A stretch of DNA of 13,890 nt from Nocardia sp. (GCA_017354515.1 JAFMQT010000068.1:1-13890), one strand, 5' to 3'; positions 1 through 6,800 are shown, counted from the first letter of the stretch. A program made the numbers and translations. The notes: generated by a model not told the origin, from the letters alone.

Positions 1-626
1 CGGACGTCGTAACCGGTGGTGCGCCCGCCGAGCCGCTTGGCGGTGGCCAGGGCCTGCAGACCGGCCACCCCCACGCCCAGTACCAGCACGGTCGCGGGCT
101 TCACGGTGCCCGCGGCGGTGGTCAGCATCGGGAAGAACCGCGTGGATTCCGAGGCGGCCAGCAGGACCGCCTTATAACCGGAGACATTGGCCTGCGAGGA
201 CAATGCGTCCATCACCTGCGCGCGGGAGATTCGCGGAATCGCCTCCACCGCGAAGGCCCGCACGCCCGCGGTCTCCAGGGCGCCGATCTTGTTGTCCGCG
301 TTGCGCGGTGCGAGAAAGCCGATGAGAGTCTGGCCCCTCGACAGCTTGGCGACCTCGGCGTCGCTGGGCGGGGCCACCTTCACCACCACCTCCGCCGACC
401 ACGGATCGCCGATGGTGGCGCCGGCCTCGAGGTAGGCGGCGTCGGGTATTAGCGCCCCGCCGCCGGCGCCGGCTTCCACGACGACCTCGGCGCCCCGCTT
501 CACCAGACTGGGGATGATCTTCGGTACCAACGCGACACGTCGCTCACCGGCACCGGTCTCAGCGACCACGCCGATACGCGTGCGTTGCGAAGCGCGGACC
601 TCGTCCGCGCCCTGCGTTGTTTCCAC
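1..626 (-). CDS. pntAA: NAD(P) transhydrogenase subunit alpha, N-terminal part (cut by left edge)
   Basis: This is the NAD(H)-binding part of the proton-translocating transhydrogenase, which exchanges hydride between NADH and NADP+ at the cytoplasmic membrane. The 208 residues visible run from a GTG at 626 to the window edge with no stop. Residues 18-60 form the N-terminal nucleotide-fold half (RIGVVAETGAGERRVALVP). Residues 131-155 hold the family hallmark PRISRAQVMDALSSQANVSG. Residues 178-190 hold the NAD-binding glycine motif VLVLGVGVAG, followed by AKRLGGRTTGYDV. Alanine dehydrogenase shares this fold, but the PRISRAQ block favours PntA. The GTG start is preceded by AAGGAAG at a 7-base spacing. 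The rest of the gene, and probably the other transhydrogenase subunits, lie to the left. A canonical promoter sits at 707-735. Confidence 0.93.
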   Translation of the reverse strand, partial: METTQGADEVRASQRTRIGVVAETGAGERRVALVPKIIPSLVKRGAEVVVEAGAGGGALIPDAAYLEAGATIGDPWSAEVVVKVAPPSDAEVAKLSRGQTLIGFLAPRNADNKIGALETAGVRAFAVEAIPRISRAQVMDALSSQANVSGYKAVLLAASESTRFFPMLTTAAGTVKPATVLVLGVGVAGLQALATAKRLGGRTTGYDV

Positions 627-706
627 TGGTCAACTTCCTTACTCGTCACGGCAGCTGGCCCCCCGAGGTCCGGGTGGGCCGCTCGTATCCGGGTCGGGCA
701 CAGCGA

Positions 707-735
707 AACCTACTATGGTGTAGGAATTCTGACAA
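707..735 (-). promoter_or_regulatory. Promoter of the transhydrogenase gene
   Basis: Read on the minus strand there is a -35 hexamer TTGTCA (730-735), a 17-base spacer and a -10 hexamer TAGGTT (707-712). That predicts transcription starting near 700 and a leader of about 75 bases before the GTG at 626. An inverted repeat CCTAC-N6-GTAGG (709-724) covers most of the -10 and part of the spacer, so a repressor could act here. The promoter is a good sequence match; the operator is an inference. Confidence 0.6.
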
Positions 736-864
736 TTTGCGCAACTGTACCCGGCCCGGCGGCGAGCCTAGTCGAGATCAATATCACATCGCACCATCCG
801 GATTGCCCGCAATGACCGGCTCGGCGAATATCGGCCGGGGTATGCCCAACCGGGCTCGGGAAAG

Positions 865-870
865 TAGTGT
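865..870 (+). promoter_or_regulatory. Predicted -10 element for a leaderless HIT mRNA
   Basis: TAGTGT fits the actinobacterial -10 consensus TANNNT and ends 7 bases before the GTG at 878. Transcription would then start at or next to the start codon. No Shine-Dalgarno sequence lies at a usual distance, and no clear -35 is seen. The rest of 627-877 holds the transhydrogenase promoter and no other gene that I can support. Confidence 0.45.
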
Positions 871-877
871 CGGCGCT

Positions 878-1339
878 GTGAGTGGCTGTATCTTCTGCCG
901 GATCGTGGCGGGCCAGGCTCCGGCGACCCCGGTCTACGAGGACGAACGCATCTACGCGTTCCTCGATATCCGGCCGATCACTCGCGGCCACACCCTGGTG
1001 ATCCCCAAGACTCACGCCGCCGATCTCGATGAACTGGACGCCGAATTGGGTGCCGAACTGTTCCGGGTAGGCCATCGGATCGCCAAGGCGCTGCCGCGCG
1101 GCGGACTCGGCTCCGATGGCGCGAATCTGCTGATCAACAACGGCAGATCGGCCTTCCAGACCGTGCATCATGTTCATCTGCATGTGATTCCACGCCGCCG
1201 CGGCGATCTGCTGACCTTCGCACGCGGTTTACTCCTGCGCCGCCCGCACGAGCCGGCCGCGACCGCGACGGCCCTGCGCACCGGCCTGGACCGACTGCGC
1301 GAATCCGATGCCGACGCCCCCGAGAAAGAGACCCGCTGA
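878..1339 (+). CDS. HIT-family (histidine triad) hydrolase
   Basis: This is a 153-residue cytosolic protein of the histidine triad superfamily, which hydrolyses or transfers nucleotides at phosphate-linked bonds; the substrate is unknown. The N-terminus SGCIFCRIVAG carries the CxxC pair (C4, C7) that often binds zinc in HIT proteins. GHTLVIPK at 37-44 and LLINNGRSAFQTV at 84-96 are typical of the fold. The triad H98-V-H100-L-H102-V is intact, with H100 the expected nucleophile. The tail after about residue 120 is basic and Ala-rich. The frame stays open upstream with ATGs at 812 and 842, but homologs usually begin just before CIFC and the leaderless -10 at 865-870 points to the GTG at 878. 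Its stop shares one base with the next start (TGATG), so the genes are coupled. Confidence 0.88.
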   Translation: MSGCIFCRIVAGQAPATPVYEDERIYAFLDIRPITRGHTLVIPKTHAADLDELDAELGAELFRVGHRIAKALPRGGLGSDGANLLINNGRSAFQTVHHVHLHVIPRRRGDLLTFARGLLLRRPHEPAATATALRTGLDRLRESDADAPEKETR

Positions 1340-2178
1340 TGACCATCGCCGCACCCGATCGCACCGCCGTCCTGGCCGGCCTCTTCGAACAGTGGGATGT
1401 GTTGGCCCACTTGACAGACGGACTGGACGAGACCTCGTGGCGGACACCGTCCCCGCTGCCCGGCTGGACCGTCTTCGACGTGCTGGCCCACGTCGTCGGC
1501 ACCGAATCGATGCTGCTGGGTGAACCGGTTCCGGAGGTGGACACCGATGTTCGGGCACTGCCGCACATTCGCAACGACATCGGTGCCCTCAACGAAGCAT
1601 GGCTGGAATCGCTGCGCCCACTCACCGGAGCCCAACTGCTACAACGCTTCTCCGAGGTCACCGGCCGGCGCCGGACGGCACTGACGGCACTGGACGACGC
1701 GGCCTGGAAGAACGAGACCACCTCGCCGGTCGGTCAGGTCGCCTACGGCCGGTTCATGCGGGTGCGCCTGTTCGACTGCTGGATGCATCAACTCGACATC
1801 ACCGACGCCCTCGGCGGCGATCCCGACGCCCTGGGAATGACCGAGGGCGGTGCACGCGCGGGCCTGGCGATCGACGAGATCGAAGCCTCCCTCGGCCGGG
1901 TGGTGGTCAAACGCGGTGGCGCCACCGACGGCAGCGCGATCACCTTCGCCCTGACCGGGCCCCTGCAGCGCACCATCAACGTCCGGGTGGACGGCCGCGC
2001 GGAGGTGGTCGAGACGCTGGACCGTTCGGCGGATGTGGTGATCAGGCTGAGTTCGGGCCTGTTCGCGCGGCTGTGCGGGGGTCGCACCACCGCGGCCGAG
2101 CGCCGCGATGGCATCACCGTCGACGGCGACGGTGAACTCGGCACCCGCATCACCGAGAATCTGGCGTTCACCATCTGA
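1339..2178 (+). CDS. Maleylpyruvate isomerase family, mycothiol-dependent enzyme (DinB-like fold)
   Basis: This 279-residue protein belongs to the actinobacterial mycothiol-dependent maleylpyruvate isomerase / DinB superfamily (TIGR03083-like). The N-terminal four-helix domain carries PGWTVFDVLAHVVG (residues 41-54), with H51 as a predicted metal ligand. The second ligand region is FDCWMHQLDITDALG (145-159), with H150 and D153. Residues from about 175 to 279 form the SCP2-like C-terminal domain often fused in this family (ITFALTGPLQRTINVRVDG and following). Members use mycothiol as thiol cofactor for isomerisation or detoxification, but most are uncharacterised and the substrate cannot be read here. 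The ATG overlaps the HIT stop by one base, and the stop lies 6 bases before the next gene, so all three are probably one transcript. Confidence 0.85.
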   Translation: MTIAAPDRTAVLAGLFEQWDVLAHLTDGLDETSWRTPSPLPGWTVFDVLAHVVGTESMLLGEPVPEVDTDVRALPHIRNDIGALNEAWLESLRPLTGAQLLQRFSEVTGRRRTALTALDDAAWKNETTSPVGQVAYGRFMRVRLFDCWMHQLDITDALGGDPDALGMTEGGARAGLAIDEIEASLGRVVVKRGGATDGSAITFALTGPLQRTINVRVDGRAEVVETLDRSADVVIRLSSGLFARLCGGRTTAAERRDGITVDGDGELGTRITENLAFTI

Positions 2179-2184
2179 TCCGGT

Positions 2185-2856
2185 ATGCGACTGTTCCTGT
2201 CCAGCTACCGGTTCGGCGCACACTACGACCGCTTCACCCGGCTGGTCGGCGAACCCGGCCCGATCGCGGTGATCCCGAACGCCTGCGACGCGTGGCCGCA
2301 GGCCTGGGCCGCCGCGTTGACCAGCGATACCGCCCCGCTGCGCCGACTGGGTTTCGCCCCCGAGGTGGTGGACCTGCGCGAATATATCGACCGCACAGCG
2401 GATCTGGAACGATTGCTGCACCGATTTCCCGCGATGTGGGTCCGGGGTGGGAACACCTTCGTCCTGCGAGCGCAGTTCGCGCGCAGCGGCGCCGACCGAC
2501 TGCTGCGCGAACTCCTGGCCGCCGATGCACTCGTCTACGCCGGATACAGCGCGGGAGCCTGTCTGCTCACTCCCGATCTGCACGGCCTGGAGGACGCCGA
2601 TGATCCCGCCGAGGTGCACACCGTCTGCGGTATCGAACCCCGCTGGGACGGATTGGGACTGGTGGATCGGCCGATCGTCCCGCATATCGACTCCCCCGGC
2701 ACCGACCCCTACGGTTTCGGCGACAGGCTGGCCGCGCGGTGGCGGGACGAGGGCGTCGCACACTGGGCACTGACCGACGAGGACGTGCTCGTCGTCGACG
2801 GCGACGATATCGAACTGCTGTGCGGCCGAACCGATCCCGGGCCGCGAATGCCCTAG
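2185..2856 (+). CDS. Peptidase S51 / dipeptidase E-like protein
   Basis: This 223-residue protein has the class I glutamine-amidotransferase-like fold of peptidase family S51 (dipeptidase E, cyanophycinase relatives). Visible signatures are WVRGGNTFVLR (85-95), the nucleophile elbow AGYSAGACLL (119-128) with predicted catalytic S122, and VPHIDSPGTDPYG (165-177) with predicted catalytic H167. PepE-type enzymes cleave Asp-X dipeptides; whether this protein does so cannot be told. Length matches the family. The ATG is 6 bases after the previous stop, with no strong ribosome site, which suggests translational coupling. It converges on the GroES-family gene: the two TAG stops share the palindrome CTAG at 2853-2856, leaving no room for an intergenic terminator. 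Confidence 0.87.
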   Translation: MRLFLSSYRFGAHYDRFTRLVGEPGPIAVIPNACDAWPQAWAAALTSDTAPLRRLGFAPEVVDLREYIDRTADLERLLHRFPAMWVRGGNTFVLRAQFARSGADRLLRELLAADALVYAGYSAGACLLTPDLHGLEDADDPAEVHTVCGIEPRWDGLGLVDRPIVPHIDSPGTDPYGFGDRLAARWRDEGVAHWALTDEDVLVVDGDDIELLCGRTDPGPRMP

Positions 2857-3176
2857 AGGTACAGACCGGTCCCGTGTTCGGGCCGCTCACTGGCCACCGC
2901 GTGCAGATCGCGTTCGCGCAGGACCAGATAGGCCTGCCCGCGCACCTCGACCTCGAACTGATCCTCGGCACTGAACAGCACCCGGTCACCGACTTTCACG
3001 CTGCGCACCAGCGAACCGGCGCCGCTGACCTCACCCCAGCTGAGCCGCTTGGCCACTTGCGCGGTGGCGGGGATGAGAATTCCGCCGCTGCTGCGGCGTT
3101 CCCCCTCGTCCTGGGAGACGCGAACCATGATCCGGTCGTGCAACATCTGGATCTCGAGCGGGGCATCGGAGGACAC
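2853..3176 (-). CDS. GroES-family (Cpn10-like) protein, divergent paralog
   Basis: This 107-residue protein has the GroES fold. MLHDRIMVRV (11-20) matches the first GroES strand. GERRSSGGILIPATAQ (residues 24-39) corresponds to the mobile loop and the GIVIP strand. VKVGDRVLFS and YLVLRERDLHAV near the C-terminus match the conserved VGDRVLYS and LLxERDILAV blocks. Canonical GroES caps GroEL; this copy has no groEL neighbour and carries extra residues at both ends, so it is probably a second, divergent copy of unknown role. The reading frame stays open upstream to 3353, but that would run into the FAD oxidase gene. The GTG at 3176 lies 6 bases after a TACACT -10 element. An internal ATG at 3146 is the alternative start. 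Confidence 0.82.
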   Translation of the reverse strand: MSSDAPLEIQMLHDRIMVRVSQDEGERRSSGGILIPATAQVAKRLSWGEVSGAGSLVRSVKVGDRVLFSAEDQFEVEVRGQAYLVLRERDLHAVASERPEHGTGLYL

Positions 3177-3182
3177 CGCGGC

Positions 3183-3188
3183 AGTGTA
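3183..3188 (-). promoter_or_regulatory. Predicted -10 element for a leaderless GroES-like mRNA
   Basis: Read on the minus strand, TACACT is followed by 6 bases (GCCGCG) and then the GTG start at 3176. There is no Shine-Dalgarno sequence, so a leaderless transcript is the simplest reading. I see no clear -35. Confidence 0.5.
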
Positions 3189-3231
3189 CCGGCCGCGGGC
3201 GGGTGCGCCGATGTCGGTCTCGCCTCGCAGA

Positions 3232-3259
3232 ACCTCACCTACCGGGGACCTCACCCACC
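3232..3259 (+). repeat. Imperfect 12-base direct repeat in the divergent promoter region
   Basis: ACCTCACCTACC (3232-3243) and ACCTCACCCACC (3248-3259) match at 11 of 12 bases and start 16 bases apart. They lie between the GroES-like and FAD-oxidase genes, just upstream of the -10 at 3279. Paired direct repeats in this position could be activator half-sites, but the protein is unknown and chance is possible in GC-rich DNA. Confidence 0.4.
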
Positions 3260-3278
3260 AGGGGCGGGGCCGAGCACG

Positions 3279-3284
3279 TAGGTT
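3279..3284 (+). promoter_or_regulatory. Predicted -10 element for a leaderless FAD-oxidase mRNA
   Basis: TAGGTT, the same hexamer as in the transhydrogenase promoter, ends 7 bases before the GTG at 3292. No Shine-Dalgarno sequence precedes that start. The -35 position has no recognisable TTGACA-like sequence. Confidence 0.42.
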
Positions 3285-3291
3285 CGCGTAT

Positions 3292-4650
3292 GTGGACATC
3301 GCATCGCTGACCCGGCTGCTGCCCGACGGTATGGTCGTGACCGATCCGGACATTCTGTCCGGCTATCGCCAGGACCGCGCCCTGGATCCACTGGCCGGAA
3401 CCCCGTTGGCCCTGGTCCGCCCGCTGACCACCGAGCAGGTGGCCGCCGTGGTGGGCTGGGCGCACGAACATCGGGTGCCGATCGTCCCGCGCGGCGCCGG
3501 AACCGGTTTGTCCGGTGGTGCGACCGCTCAGGACGGCGCCCTGATGCTGAGCACCGAGCGGATGCGTGAGATTGCCGTCGATCCGGTCACCCGCACTGCG
3601 ACAACGCAGCCGGGCCTGCTGAATTCGGAAGTCAAGGCGGCCGTGGCCGAGCACGGACTGTGGTACCCGCCGGATCCGTCCTCCTTCGAGATCTGCTCGA
3701 TCGGTGGTAACGCGGCCACCAACGCGGGCGGGCTGTGCTGTGTGAAGTACGGCGTCACCACCGATTACATTCTCGCCATGGAGGTCGTCCTGGCCGATGG
3801 CACCGTGGTGCGCCTGGGCGGGCCGCGGCTGAAGGATTCGGCCGGACTGTCGCTGACCAAACTCTTCGTCGGCAGCGAGGGAACCCTCGGCATCATCACC
3901 GAACTCACGCTGCGACTGCTGCCCGAGCAGCCACCGCAGAGTACCGTCGTCGCCACCTTCCCCACCCTGACCGCGGCCACCGCGGCCATCGAGGCCGTCA
4001 CCGGGCAGTTGCGGCCGGCCATGCTGGAGTTCATGGACTCGGTGGCGATCAATGCCGTCGAGGACGCCATGCGGATGGGCCTGGATCGCGAGGCCGCGGG
4101 CATGTTGGTGGCCCGATCCGATGCCCCCGGCGAATTCCGCGTCCGCGAGGCCGAACTCATGGCCGCCGCCTGTGAGTCCGCGGGCGCCACCGAGGTGTTC
4201 CGGACCGAGGATCCGGAGGAGGGGGAAATGTTCTGCGCCGCACGCCGTTTCGCCATTCCCGCGGTGGAACGCAAGGGTCCGCTGCTGCTCGAGGACGTGG
4301 GCGTCGCGTTGCCCCGGCTCGGCGATCTGATCACCGGCATCGCCGAGATCGCCGACCGGCGCGAGGTACTGATCTCGGTGATCGCGCACGCCGGGGACGG
4401 CAACACCCACCCGCTGATCGTGCACGACCCCTCGAACGCGGACGAAACCGCGCGCGCCCATCAGGCCTTCGGGGAGATCATGGATCTGGCCATCGCACTG
4501 GGCGGCACGATCACCGGCGAACACGGCGTCGGACGGCTGAAGAAGGCGTGGCTGCCCGACCAGGTCGGGCCCGAGGTAATGGAACTGACCCGCCGGGTCA
4601 AGGACGCACTGGACCCACACGGAATCCTCAATCCGGGCGCGGTGCTGTGA
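3292..4650 (+). CDS. FAD-linked oxidase, glycolate oxidase GlcD / D-lactate dehydrogenase family
   Basis: This 452-residue flavoenzyme belongs to the VAO/PCMH family that oxidises 2-hydroxy acids such as glycolate or D-lactate. The FAD domain shows VPRGAGTGLSGGA (65-77) and EICSIGGNAATNAGGLCCVKYG (133-154), then LFVGSEGTLGIITELTLRLLP (191-211). The C-terminal cap has AHAGDGNTHP (365-374), GEHGVGRLKK (409-418) and the terminal LNPGAVL typical of GlcD. H366, H373 and H411 are likely metal or substrate ligands. Length fits GlcD (about 450-500). The frame is open further upstream, but the GTG at 3292 follows a leaderless-type -10 and gives the usual family N-terminus. No GlcE or GlcF genes are beside it, so the substrate and electron acceptor are uncertain. 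Confidence 0.9.
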   Translation: MDIASLTRLLPDGMVVTDPDILSGYRQDRALDPLAGTPLALVRPLTTEQVAAVVGWAHEHRVPIVPRGAGTGLSGGATAQDGALMLSTERMREIAVDPVTRTATTQPGLLNSEVKAAVAEHGLWYPPDPSSFEICSIGGNAATNAGGLCCVKYGVTTDYILAMEVVLADGTVVRLGGPRLKDSAGLSLTKLFVGSEGTLGIITELTLRLLPEQPPQSTVVATFPTLTAATAAIEAVTGQLRPAMLEFMDSVAINAVEDAMRMGLDREAAGMLVARSDAPGEFRVREAELMAAACESAGATEVFRTEDPEEGEMFCAARRFAIPAVERKGPLLLEDVGVALPRLGDLITGIAEIADRREVLISVIAHAGDGNTHPLIVHDPSNADETARAHQAFGEIMDLAIALGGTITGEHGVGRLKKAWLPDQVGPEVMELTRRVKDALDPHGILNPGAVL

Positions 4651-4702
4651 GGCCGCCGGCGAGCCCGGAACAAAGTCAGCGGTGGTGGCGGTTCGAACGG
4701 AT

Positions 4703-5023
4703 ATGACGGTTCCATCCCATGCGGGTCCCTCCGACGCCGTGACGTTCGCACACAACACCGCCGCCCCTCGCTACGAGATCTACATCGACGGCACCCTCGC
4801 CGGTTACGCGGACTACACCGAGACCATCGAGAGCGACAAGCGGATTCGCGATATCAACCACACCCTGACCTTCCCCGAGTTCCGCGGGCGGGGCGTGGCG
4901 GCGCAGGTGGTCGAGTACGCGCTCGCCGACTGCCGGGTCGGCGGTTTCGCGGTGATCCCGACCTGCTGGTACGTGGAGAAGTACATCGGCGATCACCGCG
5001 AGTACGCCGACCTCATCGCTTGA
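4703..5023 (+). CDS. Small GNAT-family N-acetyltransferase (YjdJ-like)
   Basis: This 106-residue protein is a minimal GCN5-related acetyltransferase of the COG2388/YjdJ type. It starts with a short β hairpin (YEIYIDGTLAGYADY, 24-38), has INHTLTFPEFRGRGVAAQVVEYALAD (51-76) with the acetyl-CoA pyrophosphate loop R-G-R-G-V-A at 61-66, and ends in FAVIPTCWYVEKYIGDHREYADLI, whose conserved cysteine is C88. Family members are about 90-110 residues; the acyl acceptor is unknown. The gene lies 52 bases after the FAD oxidase and may share its transcript. The start is uncertain: ATG 4703 has only a weak, close ACGGA, and an in-frame GTG at 4682 would add 7 residues. Its 3' end overlaps the opposing gene by 11 bases. 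Confidence 0.82.
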   Translation: MTVPSHAGPSDAVTFAHNTAAPRYEIYIDGTLAGYADYTETIESDKRIRDINHTLTFPEFRGRGVAAQVVEYALADCRVGGFAVIPTCWYVEKYIGDHREYADLIA

Positions 5024-5339
5024 TCGGGGCGGCCGACCGCCGGCGCCACACCAGGAACTGGCAGTCGCCGGAGGTGCCCATCGCCTTGAGGACCTTGGCG
5101 TTGTCGAATCCGGGCAGAGATTGCAGCCGGGCCAGGAACCCGGTGTCGGCCGCCGAATGCGGGACCACGCACCCGTTGCCCCGGGCTCCTATCAACACGA
5201 AGAAGACATCGTCGGCGAACGGACCGTCCGCGGTGGTGATCATCCGCACCTCGGTCAACTCGTGCCAGGTGACCTCTTCGATGCGGCCGTTGTCGAGTGT
5301 GCGGCGGACGAACCTATCGGTAATCTCCACGCCTGCCAT
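5013..5339 (-). CDS. Conserved protein of unknown function, 108 residues
   Basis: I cannot assign a function. The protein is soluble, with no signal peptide or membrane segment. It looks like a small α/β domain with alternating strands (EEVTWHELTEVRMITTADG, DDVFFVLIGARGNGCVVPH), then an amphipathic helix (DTGFLARLQSLPGFDN) and a closing strand (CQFLVWRR). I recall short proteins with this WxxLxEVRxxTT ... DVFFVLxG ... LPGFDN pattern in several bacterial phyla, but have no name for them. The start at ATG 5339 is supported by a promoter with a 17-base spacer whose -10 ends 6 bases before it, giving a leaderless transcript. It is convergent with the GNAT gene and overlaps it at 5013-5023. Confidence 0.75.
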   Translation of the reverse strand: MAGVEITDRFVRRTLDNGRIEEVTWHELTEVRMITTADGPFADDVFFVLIGARGNGCVVPHSAADTGFLARLQSLPGFDNAKVLKAMGTSGDCQFLVWRRRSAAPIKR

Positions 5340-5345
5340 GCATCA

Positions 5346-5374
5346 ATAGTGCTCCGCGAAAGCCGTTGCGACAA
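5346..5374 (-). promoter_or_regulatory. Promoter of the 108-residue unknown gene
   Basis: On the minus strand, TTGTCG (5369-5374) and CACTAT (5346-5351) are separated by exactly 17 bases, and 6 bases then lead to ATG 5339. The -35 resembles the TTGTCA of the transhydrogenase promoter. The layout predicts a leaderless transcript. Confidence 0.5.
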
Positions 5375-5541
5375 TTCCGAATTCGCCGAACGACGATTGA
5401 ACGGTCATCTGAAATTGCATCTGTGCGTTCTCCGCCGAGAATTTCCGAAAATAACCGTTCGACCAGCGGAAATCGTTCATGTGCAGAGTGCGCCCGAAAT
5501 TTCACGTCCAGGGCGGCAGACGAGACTTCCGCCGGCGCGGC

Positions 5542-5568
5542 ACCGGCCCGGGAGTACCCCGGGCCGGT
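5542..5568 (-). terminator. Strong hairpin after fadE25, probable intrinsic-type terminator without U-tract
   Basis: A perfect 11-base inverted repeat, ACCGGCCCGGG / CCCGGGCCGGT, encloses a 5-base loop (5553-5557). It begins about 10 bases after the fadE25 stop. No run of T follows on either strand, which is usual for hairpin terminators in high-GC actinobacteria. The rest of 5340-5541 is visibly richer in A and T than the flanks. It holds the promoter of the unknown gene and no convincing coding sequence. Confidence 0.6.
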
Positions 5569-5578
5569 TTCGGCGCGA

Positions 5579-6736
5579 TCAGCGCAGCAGCTGGCGCGAC
5601 ATGACGACCCGCTGGATCTGGTTGGTGCCCTCATAGATCTGGGTGATCTTGGCGTCGCGCATCATCCGCTCCACCGGGAAATCGGTGGTGTAGCCCGCGC
5701 CGCCGAACAGCTGCACGGCGTTGGTGGTGACCTCCATCGCCGTATCGGAGGCGAAACACTTGGCCGCCGCGGAGATGAAGCCCAGGTTCTTCTCACCGCG
5801 CTCGGCGCGGGCTGCGGAGGTGTAGACCATCAGGCGCGCGGCCTCCACCTTCATCGCCATATCCGCCAGCATGAACTGGGTGTTCTGGAAATCGGAGATG
5901 GCCGTACCGAACTGCTTGCGGTCCTTGGTGTAGGCGATCGCGGCATCGAGTGCGCCCTGCGCCAGGCCCACAGCCTGCGCACCGATGGTGGGGCGAGTGT
6001 GGTCCAGGGTCTGCAGCGCGGTCTTGAATCCGGTGCCCTCGGCGCCGATGATGCGGTCACCGGGTACGCGGCAGTTCTCGAAGTAGAGCTCGGCGGTGGG
6101 CGAACCCTTGATGCCCAGCTTGTGTTCGAGCGGGCCGACCACGAAACCCTCGTCGTCCTTGTGCACCATGAACGCCGAGATTCCGTTGGCGCCCTTGTCC
6201 GGATCGGTCACCGCCATCACGGTGTACCAGGTGGACTGACCACCATTGGTGATCCAGCACTTGGAGCCGTTGATCACCCAGTCGTCACCGTCGCGCTTGG
6301 CGCGGGTGCGCATGGAGGCGGCGTCGGAGCCCGCCTCGCGCTCGGACAGACAGTAGGACGCCATCTTTCCGGCGACCAGATCGGGCAGCACCCGCTGTTT
6401 GAGTTCCTCGGAACCCTGCAGAATCAGGCCCATCGTGCCGAGCTTGTTGACCGCCGGGATCAGCGAGGACGCACCGCAGACGCGGGCGACCTCCTCGATC
6501 ACGATGCAGGTCGCCACCGAATCGGCGCCCTGCCCGCCGTAGGCCTCGGGAACGTGCACCGCGTTGAAACCGGCGGCGTTCAGTGCGTCCAGGGCCTCCT
6601 GCGGGAAGCGGGCATTACCGTCGACATCCTTGGCGTGCGGGGCGATCTCCTTCTCACACAGCCCGCGAATCGCCGCGCGCAGCTCATCGTGGATATCGTC
6701 CAATTTGAACAGGTCGAATTCGGGATTGCCCGTCAT
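5579..6736 (-). CDS. fadE25: Acyl-CoA dehydrogenase, FadE25-like
   Basis: This 385-residue FAD enzyme introduces the α,β double bond into acyl-CoA esters in β-oxidation or branched-chain acid breakdown. The N-terminal helical domain spans about 1-120. The first family signature CLSEREAGSDAASMRTRA is at 129-146 and the second, QLFGGAGYTTDFPVERMMRDAKI, at 342-364. IYEGTNQIQR at 367-376 supplies E369, the expected catalytic base. The length is normal. The start is ATG 6736, preceded by AGGAG at a 7-base spacing; the frame runs further upstream but without support. The gene matches M. tuberculosis fadE25 in type and in position beside purE/purK. A TetR gene and two palindromic sites lie directly upstream. 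The hairpin at 5542-5568 probably ends the transcript. Chain-length preference cannot be read from sequence. Confidence 0.93.
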   Translation of the reverse strand: MTGNPEFDLFKLDDIHDELRAAIRGLCEKEIAPHAKDVDGNARFPQEALDALNAAGFNAVHVPEAYGGQGADSVATCIVIEEVARVCGASSLIPAVNKLGTMGLILQGSEELKQRVLPDLVAGKMASYCLSEREAGSDAASMRTRAKRDGDDWVINGSKCWITNGGQSTWYTVMAVTDPDKGANGISAFMVHKDDEGFVVGPLEHKLGIKGSPTAELYFENCRVPGDRIIGAEGTGFKTALQTLDHTRPTIGAQAVGLAQGALDAAIAYTKDRKQFGTAISDFQNTQFMLADMAMKVEAARLMVYTSAARAERGEKNLGFISAAAKCFASDTAMEVTTNAVQLFGGAGYTTDFPVERMMRDAKITQIYEGTNQIQRVVMSRQLLR

Positions 6737-6800
6737 GGGATCACTCCTGGTCGTATTTTTCGGTTCACGCGGTCCGCGGATCCGGCGGTGCCAGCACCTC

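Noticed and set aside
3177..3353. A 59-residue N-terminal extension of the GroES-like protein.
   Set aside because: It would run through the divergent promoter region into the FAD oxidase gene, has no GroES homology, and a good -10 lies directly before the GTG at 3176.
3235..4758. A long open frame on the minus strand opposite the FAD oxidase, with similar ones opposite the kinase (10521-11654) and the desaturase (12869-13876).
   Set aside because: All are low-complexity mirror frames of well-recognised genes; GC-rich third positions remove stops from the opposite strand.
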